Positions 7,546 through 14,617 of a stretch of DNA of 64,000 nt are shown here, piece by piece. The notes under the pieces are model-generated. The model ran no database searches. It was given only the letters and a program-made list of their open reading frames with translations, and was not told where the DNA came from. The DNA lies in assembly GCF_007431345.1 (NCBI RefSeq), contig NZ_CP041730.1:1736001-1800000 (forward strand). The letters are read 5' to 3'. Position 1 is the stretch's first letter. Each line of letters begins with the position of its first letter. Source of the stretch: Chitinimonas arctica. GTDB taxonomy: Bacteria > Pseudomonadota > Gammaproteobacteria > Burkholderiales > Chitinimonadaceae. Both the position numbers and the translations under genes were made by a program.

Positions 7546-10500
7546 TTTACTGCCTCTGGCGGACACAGCTCAGCCAAGGCCGCGCCGACCCTGTTCGCCA
7601 ATTCCGGCCAATCGCCCAACTGGGATTGCCGGAAAATTCGCACCGAGGGATACCAGTCGCACTGTTCACCCTCCTCGCCCCACCGCCAGTCGGGCAGGGT
7701 AGATACCAGCAACCACACCGGCTTGTTCATGGCGGCCGCCAGATGGGCCACGGCGGTATCGACCGTCAACACCAGGTCCAGCTGGGACACGATGCAGGCT
7801 GTATCCAGCCAATCATTGATTTCGGGTGCAACATTGAGCAGCTGCTCGGCGACTTCCGGCAAGTACATGGCTTGATTGGATGCGGCATCCTTTTGCAGGC
7901 TGATCCAATGGACGCTTGGGTTTTGCCGGATCAAGTCGGCCAACGCGGCCAAGGGGCAATGACGACGCAATGCATCGGTGAATTTGGCATTGCCCGCCCA
8001 CACCAATCCCACCTTCAGGCCCGAGTATTCGGCCAGTAGGTCGCGCAGCGGATGGTCTTGCAGCGGTGGCGCGATGTAGTCGGCGCGAACGGGCGCGACT
8101 TGCCCCTGTAAATTCAGCAGGTGCGGCAAGCTCATCAGTTCCACATAGCAATCGGCTGCGGGCATGAGCTCGACCATGGGCGAGAGAGGGGCAACCTCGA
8201 ACGGCAATCCCAGCGATTGTAATAGCGGGCAAAGCGAATCCTGGACGGCCAAGGTGACATGCCCCTCTATCCGCTGGGCAAAACGCAAAAACTGCAGGGT
8301 ATCGCCCATGCCCTGTTCTGCCAGCAGCAGCAGGTGGCGGCCTGCCAGCGGACTGCCATCCCAACGCGGCAAGGGGTTACCGGGGAAGCGCTCGGCAAAG
8401 TTGTCGACATTGCCCTGCAGTTGCAATCGACTTTCCCAGCGTGCCCAGCCTTCCGACCAATTGCCGGTTCGCAACTGGCGCACAGCCAAGCCGATGTTCG
8501 CTAGCGCATTACCTGCTTGCTGTGACAGGATTTCGCGCAACAGCACCTCCGCACGCGGCCAATCACCCATTTCACCGGCCGCCATCGCCAAGTGATACTT
8601 GATGTCGGCCAAAGCGGGGTCGGCTTCGAAAGCTTGCTGGAAGTCGGCAAATGCCTCCTCCAACTTGCCCAGCCGCTGCCGGCAGCACCCTAGCCAGAAA
8701 CGGGTTCGGGCCTGGGCAGGCAGCGCGGTCACGGCATAGTCCAGTACCTGTTCCGCTACTTGGAAACACTGCAGCTCATACAAGTACCAACCCACGTAGA
8801 ACCAGGCGAGAGGGTGGCGGCGATTGCACATCGCCCCATATTCGAACTGTGCCAAGGCTTCATCGCGTTGCTCCATCCGCCATAGGCATAAACCCAGATT
8901 GATGCGCGCTTCGGCCCAGCGTGGCGCGATGGCCAAGACCTGCCGATAGCACGCTTCCGCCTCCGCCCAGGCCCCACTTGCCCGCAGCCCTTGGCCCAAC
9001 CAATAGTGGAATTCGTGGCAGTCCGGATAGCGTTGCAGAGACTGTTGTGCCAGGCTGGGCAATTCACTCGCTTGACCTAAAGTCCATAGCGCCTCGCAAA
9101 GCGCACGGCGCACCAAAAGTTCGTCGGCTTGCGGCTGGGCCAACAAGTCACGCCACAGGGCGATGGCCTGGCCGGCTTCACCGCGCGACTTGCCAAGCCA
9201 ACCTCGCCAAAATGACTGGTCAGGCAGGCGTGCTTCCAATTGCGCGGTCAGTTGATGGCGAATGGCGAGCGGCACAAGGAAGTGCAGGCTCTTCGGTGCC
9301 TGCAACAGTTCGTCCGGCACCGCCTCCAGCAGTTCACCCAGTTCGCCGCCATCCTGCTCCGCTACCATCAAGCGACGAAATGGTTCGGCCAAGCCCTTGG
9401 GTCGCGCCAGTAACTGCTCCGCAAGGGCATCGGTAACCCGCTCGACGACATCGCCCCAGCCTTCGCCGCGCTGCTGTCGAAACACGCGCATGGACGGATA
9501 CCAAGGCGAGTTTTCGATATGTTCCAACCAGCGCCAATCGTTGAAAGCGGGCAACAATAGCCAGACGGGCTTACCCATGGCGCCAGCCAGGTGGGCCACC
9601 GAGGTATCGACACAGATCACTAGGTCGAGTTGCTCGATAATGGCGGCCGTATCGCTGAAATCCTGGATCTCGGAAGAGAGATCGACTACGGTCATGCCGA
9701 TTGGAGCAAAGCGGCTTTGCCCTTCTGTCACACCCTTCTGCAATGCATATAGACTGAGGCCGGGCAAGCCCCCCAAAGGCGCCAGTTCCTTAAGCGCCAT
9801 CGAGCGGTTGTGGTCATTGGCGTGCGCGGGATTACCTGACCAGACCAGGCCGACGCGTAAGCTGTCATCCGCCGGGAAGCGACCCGCCCATTTCTCCACG
9901 AGAGCAGGGCTGGCGTTAACGTAAGGATCGGTCGGCAAACAGTCCAAATCCACTGCGAACAATTTACCCAGGTTCAGCAAAGGTATTTGCCACTTGATAT
10001 CCAGATTGAAGGTTTCCGGAACATCTCGAACTTCGGCGCCCTTCTGGGTCTTCAATAACTGCAGGACGTCGGGATAGCTGTCGAAAATTACCCGTCCACC
10101 ACGTTCTTCGATCAAGTGGAAAAAACGCATGAACTGGATAACATCGCCGAATCCCTGCTCGCTATGCACGAGCACGTCGTCGCCGTCCAATTGGCGGCCA
10201 TCCCACTCAGGCCATCCCTGTTTCACTGCATAGTGCTGCGACGCGCCACGGCGAAAACGCCAGTCGAACTCGCGCCATCCTTCTTCCATTTGTCCCAGAG
10301 TCAGCAAAACCATGCCGCGATTCAGGTGTGCAGCGACAAAATCCGGCTCGAGTTCCACCGCCCGACGATAGTTGTCACAAGCCTCCTGCAGTCGACCACT
10401 TGCCTGCAGGGCATAGCCCGATACAAATAAAAAGGAACTGGAATCGGGGTCACGTGCTTCAGCCAGCAAACGATCCGACTGAGCCGACATTCCCGCCCTG

Positions 10501-11063
10501 GCCAAGGCGCGAGCGAACTGGACACGCGCCGTAGCGGAACCACCAACCGCGTAATTCCACTCGCTGGCGTAGCGAGCGGAAGCGGCAAAACGACCGGATT
10601 CCGATAAAGCGCTGGTGAGCAGCACCTTGGCGTTTGGGGCCGTCGGGTTCATCTGCACGCAACGGTGCATATATTGGATGATTTCGGGCGCACGGTTCTG
10701 CTCATAAGCGCATAGGCCTAGCTTGTGCACGACATCCCACCGTGTGCTATCCAGGCTATCCACTTCCTGGAAGTATTTCCTGGCTTGGTTCCAATCCTGA
10801 TGCTCGAAGTAGTACAGGCCCAAGTTGTAGCGCGACCCGATATGCCCAGGTACCGACTCGGCCACGGCGGTCAGTAGTTCGCACGCCTCATCACCGCGCT
10901 CCGTTTGCAGCATAAGCGAGCCGAGCAAGAATCTCGCTTCCACTACGGTGGAATCGATGGCGATAGCCGCCCTGTATTGGGTTTCCGCCTCGTCAAATTG
11001 GCCGGCCAGATGGTGTTGGTGGCCAGCACGCAGGTGCTCAAGCAACTTGGGATTGATTTCCAT
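7542..11063 (-). CDS. Double TPR plus glycosyltransferase-like protein
   Basis: A giant protein of about 1173 residues built from two similar units. Each has TPR repeats followed by a GT9/GT41-like half: first DDVLVHSEQGFGDVIQFMRF, RVGLVWSGNPAHANDHNR and DLVICVDTSVAHLAGAMGKP; then HLLLLAEQGMGDTLQFLRFA, KVGLVWAGNAKFTDALRR and DLVLTVDTAVAHLAAAMNKP. These are the donor-binding turns found in TPR proteins of the ADP-heptose:LPS heptosyltransferase-like group. No signal peptide is visible, so it is probably cytosolic. The start is uncertain. ATG 11063 begins MEINPKLLEH; TTG 11078 overlaps the permease stop and is the alternative. It sits between the exporter parts and may glycosylate a carried substrate or pilin. 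The acceptor is not known. Confidence 0.88.
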   Translation of the reverse strand: MEINPKLLEHLRAGHQHHLAGQFDEAETQYRAAIAIDSTVVEARFLLGSLMLQTERGDEACELLTAVAESVPGHIGSRYNLGLYYFEHQDWNQARKYFQEVDSLDSTRWDVVHKLGLCAYEQNRAPEIIQYMHRCVQMNPTAPNAKVLLTSALSESGRFAASARYASEWNYAVGGSATARVQFARALARAGMSAQSDRLLAEARDPDSSSFLFVSGYALQASGRLQEACDNYRRAVELEPDFVAAHLNRGMVLLTLGQMEEGWREFDWRFRRGASQHYAVKQGWPEWDGRQLDGDDVLVHSEQGFGDVIQFMRFFHLIEERGGRVIFDSYPDVLQLLKTQKGAEVRDVPETFNLDIKWQIPLLNLGKLFAVDLDCLPTDPYVNASPALVEKWAGRFPADDSLRVGLVWSGNPAHANDHNRSMALKELAPLGGLPGLSLYALQKGVTEGQSRFAPIGMTVVDLSSEIQDFSDTAAIIEQLDLVICVDTSVAHLAGAMGKPVWLLLPAFNDWRWLEHIENSPWYPSMRVFRQQRGEGWGDVVERVTDALAEQLLARPKGLAEPFRRLMVAEQDGGELGELLEAVPDELLQAPKSLHFLVPLAIRHQLTAQLEARLPDQSFWRGWLGKSRGEAGQAIALWRDLLAQPQADELLVRRALCEALWTLGQASELPSLAQQSLQRYPDCHEFHYWLGQGLRASGAWAEAEACYRQVLAIAPRWAEARINLGLCLWRMEQRDEALAQFEYGAMCNRRHPLAWFYVGWYLYELQCFQVAEQVLDYAVTALPAQARTRFWLGCCRQRLGKLEEAFADFQQAFEADPALADIKYHLAMAAGEMGDWPRAEVLLREILSQQAGNALANIGLAVRQLRTGNWSEGWARWESRLQLQGNVDNFAERFPGNPLPRWDGSPLAGRHLLLLAEQGMGDTLQFLRFAQRIEGHVTLAVQDSLCPLLQSLGLPFEVAPLSPMVELMPAADCYVELMSLPHLLNLQGQVAPVRADYIAPPLQDHPLRDLLAEYSGLKVGLVWAGNAKFTDALRRHCPLAALADLIRQNPSVHWISLQKDAASNQAMYLPEVAEQLLNVAPEINDWLDTACIVSQLDLVLTVDTAVAHLAAAMNKPVWLLVSTLPDWRWGEEGEQCDWYPSVRIFRQSQLGDWPELANRVGAALAELCPPEAVK

Positions 11064-11074
11064 GGGGGTAAAGC

Positions 11075-11872
11075 TCAATGAAATTCGCGACGATTAAAGA
11101 TAAGTAGGGAAGCAGCCAACAGCACGGCCAGATAAGCACCGGACTGGGCGAAGGCGACACCGGCATCGATCGGCACGACTTGATATAGCACCCAGTCGCG
11201 CAGATCCAGCCCACCCAGGTCCGGCAGGAGATAACCAATGGCGCGTAGCAAAGGCAAATAATGTTCAGCCATATCCGCAAAACCGCCGGCCGGATCCTTG
11301 ACCAGTGCCAACACCGAGCCGTAGCTGCGTGCCACCATGGTAAATGCCAAGCCAGCCACCAGGGGCAATAGCGCGGTGACGGAGAACGAGGCAATCAGCA
11401 TGCAGAAGGCCGCGATCACCATTGCATCCAGCAGCTGTCCGGCCATCACGGAGACGAATTCCAGACCGAAACGAATGGAAAATCCTTGCTGGTAAGAACC
11501 CGAACCAAAGGTGGTCAGCAAGTATAGGGCCAGCGCCATCAATAGGGTGCTGGCCAGCAACAAAAGCGAAATGCCGGCAAAACGCCCCAGCCAGTAGGAA
11601 CTGCGGGGGATCGGATAGGCCAGGCTGAAATAAACGGTACGGCGGTCCAATTCCTTGACCACCAATTCCTGAACCCAGAATACCGCCAAGAGCGCCAGCA
11701 CCAGCCGAGTGCCGGATATACCTACGTCGAGCGCAACGGTATGGGGATGCCGCGCCGAAAACGAACTGGCCAGATAAGCCACACCAACCAGCATGGCGGC
11801 CAGTATCATCACCACCCTCAGACTATGGCTACGCAGGCCAGCCAGCCAGGTCACATACAAATTGGGCAACAC
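11075..11872 (-). CDS. ABC-2-like transporter permease
   Basis: A roughly 265-residue integral membrane protein with about six hydrophobic segments (VVMILAAMLVGVAYLASSF, LVLALLAVFWVQELVV, FAGISLLLLASTLLMALALY, AAFCMLIASFSVTALLPLVA, and a last one near AGVAFAQSGAYLAVLLAASL). I chose GTG 11872, preceded by GGGAG about 10 bases upstream. The nearest upstream ATG (11950) lies inside a rho-independent terminator and would add residues with no membrane character. It is the probable membrane partner of the ABC ATPase at 5771-6679. Its stop overlaps the alternative start of the TPR gene, which indicates coupling. The substrate is unknown; by position it may be linked to pilus assembly or to a glycan. 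Confidence 0.85.
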   Translation of the reverse strand: MLPNLYVTWLAGLRSHSLRVVMILAAMLVGVAYLASSFSARHPHTVALDVGISGTRLVLALLAVFWVQELVVKELDRRTVYFSLAYPIPRSSYWLGRFAGISLLLLASTLLMALALYLLTTFGSGSYQQGFSIRFGLEFVSVMAGQLLDAMVIAAFCMLIASFSVTALLPLVAGLAFTMVARSYGSVLALVKDPAGGFADMAEHYLPLLRAIGYLLPDLGGLDLRDWVLYQVVPIDAGVAFAQSGAYLAVLLAASLLIFNRREFH

Positions 11873-11918
11873 GTTCGCTTCACTCCCGGCAAAACAAAGT
11901 GGTCTTGGATAATAAATG

Positions 11919-11947
11919 AAAAAGCCTGAGTCGAAACCCAGGCTTTT
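11919..11947 (-). terminator. Rho-independent terminator after the pilin operon
   Basis: AAAAGCCTG (11920-11928) pairs perfectly with CAGGCTTTT (11939-11947) around a 10-base loop, and on the minus strand the stem is followed by a T-run and A+T-rich sequence. It lies 27 bases beyond the stop of the secreted protein and before the permease start, so it can separate high-level pilin transcripts from the modification cluster, perhaps incompletely. Confidence 0.85.
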
Positions 11948-11973
11948 CATCAGGCGAAGAACGCTGAGCTGAA

Positions 11974-12345
11974 TTAGCAGCCGGCAGAGACGTTCACGGT
12001 GGCGGCGCCGGACAGAACAGCGCTGGAAGCCAGACTGGTGGCTTCACATTGCTTGACCGAACCGCCGTTGCTGCTGCCGCCGAAAGTGTGCATGCCCTTC
12101 TTGTTACCGGTCTTCACGGCAACAGCTTGGCCGTCGCCGTCGTAGGCCAACTTGACGTTGGCAGACAGGTTCAAGCGGAATTCCTCAAGCACATAGCCAC
12201 CAGCAGAAGCAGTAGCAACCGTTGCGGTCTGCGAAGTGGGGGAATCCGAAATGACGACGGCTGCCGCGTCAGCGTAGCTCGAAATCAGCGACAAGGCCAG
12301 CATACCGCCGACAACGACCAGCTCAGTAGATTTCTTGACTTGCAT
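11974..12345 (-). CDS. Small secreted protein, possible PilA-C-like pilin partner
   Basis: A 123-residue exported protein. Residues 1-27 form a Sec signal peptide (basic MQVKK, a hydrophobic core LVVVGGMLALSLIS, cleavage likely after SYADA). The mature part is rich in small and polar residues and carries two cysteines near the end (GGSVKQCEATS and the final SAGC), spaced like the C-terminal disulfide of type IV pilin globular heads. It lacks the class III prepilin signal. It follows two pilins that lack any globular head, with AGGGG eight bases before ATG 12345. I infer that it supplies the head in trans, as PilA-C (GSU1497) does for PilA-N in Geobacter. I cannot show homology by eye, and a stand-alone secreted protein is the alternative. 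Confidence 0.62.
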   Translation of the reverse strand: MQVKKSTELVVVGGMLALSLISSYADAAAVVISDSPTSQTATVATASAGGYVLEEFRLNLSANVKLAYDGDGQAVAVKTGNKKGMHTFGGSSNGGSVKQCEATSLASSAVLSGAATVNVSAGC

Positions 12346-12400
12346 GTTTATACCCCTAACAGAATTTGTTTATGCGAAGAATGTCGAGTCTATCGACGAA

Positions 12401-12589
12401 TTATTGCGTCGAAGAGTTCGAAGCGACGAATGCGGTCAGGGCATTCTTGGCATCGGACTGAGCAGCCTTGTCGGCACCCTTCTTCTGGTATTCAGCGAAC
12501 TGAGGGATGGCGATAGCGGCCAAGATACCGATAATGGCAACAACGATCATCAGTTCGATCAGGGTGAAACCCTTTTGCAGCTTTTTCAT
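12401..12589 (-). CDS. Short type IV pilin, PilA-N type (second copy)
   Basis: A 62-residue prepilin. The leader MKKLQKG ends at the class III cleavage glycine and the mature protein starts FTLIELMIVVAIIGILAAIA, with the assembly glutamate E5. Only about 55 mature residues follow the cut, so it has the N-terminal helix (alpha1) and no globular domain. I chose ATG 12589 because GGGAG lies eight bases upstream; a TTG start further up would place that SD sequence inside the gene. Aromatic residues include F1, F24 and Y27 of the mature chain, as in Geobacter PilA-N. It is the second of two tandem paralogues and is followed by a secreted two-cysteine protein. Confidence 0.93.
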   Translation of the reverse strand: MKKLQKGFTLIELMIVVAIIGILAAIAIPQFAEYQKKGADKAAQSDAKNALTAFVASNSSTQ

Positions 12590-12670
12590 GTTCAAAACTC
12601 CCAACAGTGCAGTTTAAAAAATGGCGGTCGCCACACTCTACGAATCACATCCAAGCAACTAACGTGCCAA

Positions 12671-12862
12671 TCACTGAGTCAGCTGCCCAACCGTCATGAA
12701 CGCAACCAAGGCATTCTTCGCATCCGTCTGGGCAGCCTTATCGGCAGCCTTCTTCTGGAACTCAGCGAATTGGGGGATGGCAATGGCCGCCAGGATGCCG
12801 ATGATGGCTACGACTATCATCAACTCAATCAGGGTAAAACCCTTGTTGTTACGGCAGCGCAT
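12671..12862 (-). CDS. Short type IV pilin, PilA-N type (first copy)
   Basis: A 63-residue prepilin with leader MRCRNNKG and mature start FTLIELMIVVAIIGILAAIA, including E5. The mature chain of about 55 residues consists of the conserved alpha1 helix only, ending DAKNALVAFMTVGQLTQ. It is nearly the same as the second copy downstream; Y27 is replaced by phenylalanine (AEFQKK here, AEYQKK there), so the pair arose by tandem duplication. A run AGGGGATGAG precedes ATG 12862 as ribosome site. A strong sigma-54-type promoter lies about 40 bases further upstream. Full-length pilins are usually 140-170 residues, so this is a truncated or split form, not a damaged gene: the helix, the cleavage site and both termini are clean. 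Confidence 0.93.
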   Translation of the reverse strand: MRCRNNKGFTLIELMIVVAIIGILAAIAIPQFAEFQKKAADKAAQTDAKNALVAFMTVGQLTQ

Positions 12863-12901
12863 GATCTCATCCCCTTGTATCTTGCTGTACCCATGGTCCT
12901 A

Positions 12902-12917
12902 AGCAAGCATCGGGCCA
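12902..12917 (-). promoter_or_regulatory. Sigma-54 (RpoN) promoter for the pilin operon
   Basis: On the minus strand the sequence TGGCCCGATGCTTGCT matches the RpoN consensus TGGCACG-N4-TTGCW with one mismatch and the exact 16-base span, including the GG and GC pairs at -24 and -12. It lies 40 bases upstream of the first short pilin ATG. PilA genes of many bacteria are driven by RpoN with the PilR activator, so this fits; a binding site for the activator further upstream was not identified. Confidence 0.78.
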
Positions 12918-12961
12918 GACCCATGCCAGCGGCAAATCGCAGCAGAATTTGACGAAAAACG

Positions 12962-14617
12962 TCAGGTTCGCGCTACTACCCCAGCGACACGCAGCAGCTG
13001 CGCCTCATCCACGCCATCGATTTGCGCCGGCTCCAGAAATAGCCTGGCGTACTCAAGATAGACCTGGCCGGAGATAAATACCTCGAATAGATCCTGGTCG
13101 ACATGCTGGTCGTGCGCCATACGGGCGAGGATGCCCAGCGACTCGGACAAGGTCTTGCCTGGCTTGTAGGGCCGATCTCGGGCGGTCAGGGCTTCGAAAA
13201 TATCGGCGATGCCCATCATGCGCGCCTGCACGCTCATCTGCTCGCGGGTCAGGCCGCGCGGATAACCGCGACCATCCATGCGCTCATGGTGGCCGCCGGC
13301 ATATTCGGGCACATTCGCCAAATGCTTGGGCCAGGGCAAGGCCTCCAGCAGCCGAATGGTGACTTCGATATGGTGGTTGATGATTTGCCGCTCGTTGCCA
13401 TTGAGGGTGCCGCGCGCCACGCTCAGATTTTCGGTCTCTTCGGCACTCAAGAAGGGCAATGGCTGACCATTTTCGTCACTCCACGGATAGGCGGCGATAC
13501 GCCGTACCCTTTCCTGGTCTTCCGGCCGCATGAATTCCCCGCCGATATTACTGTGGCGCAGAAAGGCACGGTCGCTATCGTATTGTTCCAGCTGGGATAA
13601 ATAGCTTTCCTGGCTGATCTTGCCCCGCAGCATGGCGATCTCGGCATCGCGCTTGAGCACCTCGAAGCGGGTATCGACCAGGGCGATCCGGTCGAAGATG
13701 GTCTCCAGCTTGGTGGACTTGTCCACCACGTGGACCGGCGTGGTGATCTTGCCGCAGTCGTGCAACAGGCCAGCGATCTTCAGCTCGTATCTATCCTTCT
13801 CGGTCATATGAAAGGCTTTGAGCGGCCCCCAGCCGATCCGGCTGCAGGCTTCCGCCAGCAGCATGGTCAACACCGGCACCCGTTCGCAATGACCACCGGT
13901 ATAGGGACTCTTGTCGTCGATGGCGGTATTGATCAGCTTGATCAGGGCTTCGAACAGCAACTCCAGCTGATTGATCAATTGCCGGTTGGTCAGTGCGATG
14001 GCGGCCTGCGAAGCCAGCGATTCCACCAGCCGCTGATCCTCGGTGCTGAAATCCTCGATCTCGCGCGCGGCATTGAGCGCGTTGATCAGTTGCAGCACGC
14101 CGATGATTTCGTTCTCGTGGTTGCGCAGCGGTACCGTCAGGAAGGATTTGGAATGATAGCCATTGGCGGCATCGAAGCGCTTGGTGCCGGAAAAATCGAA
14201 TCCGACCGCCTGATAGGCATCGGAGATATTGATGGTCTCGCCCAGGAGGGCGGCGCAACCGACCACGGTGCTGGTATTGGGGGTGCCGTCGGGCTGGTGC
14301 AGCGCGATCGGCGGCATGGGCGGCCGTTTGCCGGTGCTGCCACCCATGGCGATGCCGAGCGAATCGGTGCGGACGATTTCGAACCGTAGCTGATCACCCT
14401 CCACCAGATAAAGCGTACCCGCATCGGCATTGACCAGATTCTTGGCCGCCAGCAGGATCAACTCGACCAGGCGAGTGATATCGCGCTCGCTCGACAAGGC
14501 GATGCCGATGGCGTTCAACATCTCCAGCCTTTGCATCAGCTCGTCGGCGCTTTGCATGCTGATCTCGCACTCCGCTTGCGCAAGCCCGGCCGGATTGGCC
14601 GGGTTCACTTGATACAC
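12962..14617 (-). CDS. GAF and HD-GYP domain signalling protein
   Basis: A protein of about 551 residues. Residues ~30-215 form a GAF domain (LEMLNAIGIALSSERDITRL through ASQAAIALTNRQ). The rest is an HD-GYP domain with HCERV, LLHDCGKI, NHH and GGHHERMDGRGYP, so the metal ligands and GYP motif needed for c-di-GMP hydrolysis are present. A long insert separates the HD pair from the second half, as in a known subgroup. The GTG at 14617 overlaps the upstream ATPase gene by 13 bases; ATG 14557 (MQSADELM) is an alternative start. It is the last gene of the signalling operon. The likely role is ligand-controlled c-di-GMP breakdown linked to pilus action. The substrate could also be cGAMP, as in some HD-GYPs. 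Confidence 0.9.
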   Translation of the reverse strand: MYQVNPANPAGLAQAECEISMQSADELMQRLEMLNAIGIALSSERDITRLVELILLAAKNLVNADAGTLYLVEGDQLRFEIVRTDSLGIAMGGSTGKRPPMPPIALHQPDGTPNTSTVVGCAALLGETINISDAYQAVGFDFSGTKRFDAANGYHSKSFLTVPLRNHENEIIGVLQLINALNAAREIEDFSTEDQRLVESLASQAAIALTNRQLINQLELLFEALIKLINTAIDDKSPYTGGHCERVPVLTMLLAEACSRIGWGPLKAFHMTEKDRYELKIAGLLHDCGKITTPVHVVDKSTKLETIFDRIALVDTRFEVLKRDAEIAMLRGKISQESYLSQLEQYDSDRAFLRHSNIGGEFMRPEDQERVRRIAAYPWSDENGQPLPFLSAEETENLSVARGTLNGNERQIINHHIEVTIRLLEALPWPKHLANVPEYAGGHHERMDGRGYPRGLTREQMSVQARMMGIADIFEALTARDRPYKPGKTLSESLGILARMAHDQHVDQDLFEVFISGQVYLEYARLFLEPAQIDGVDEAQLLRVAGVVART

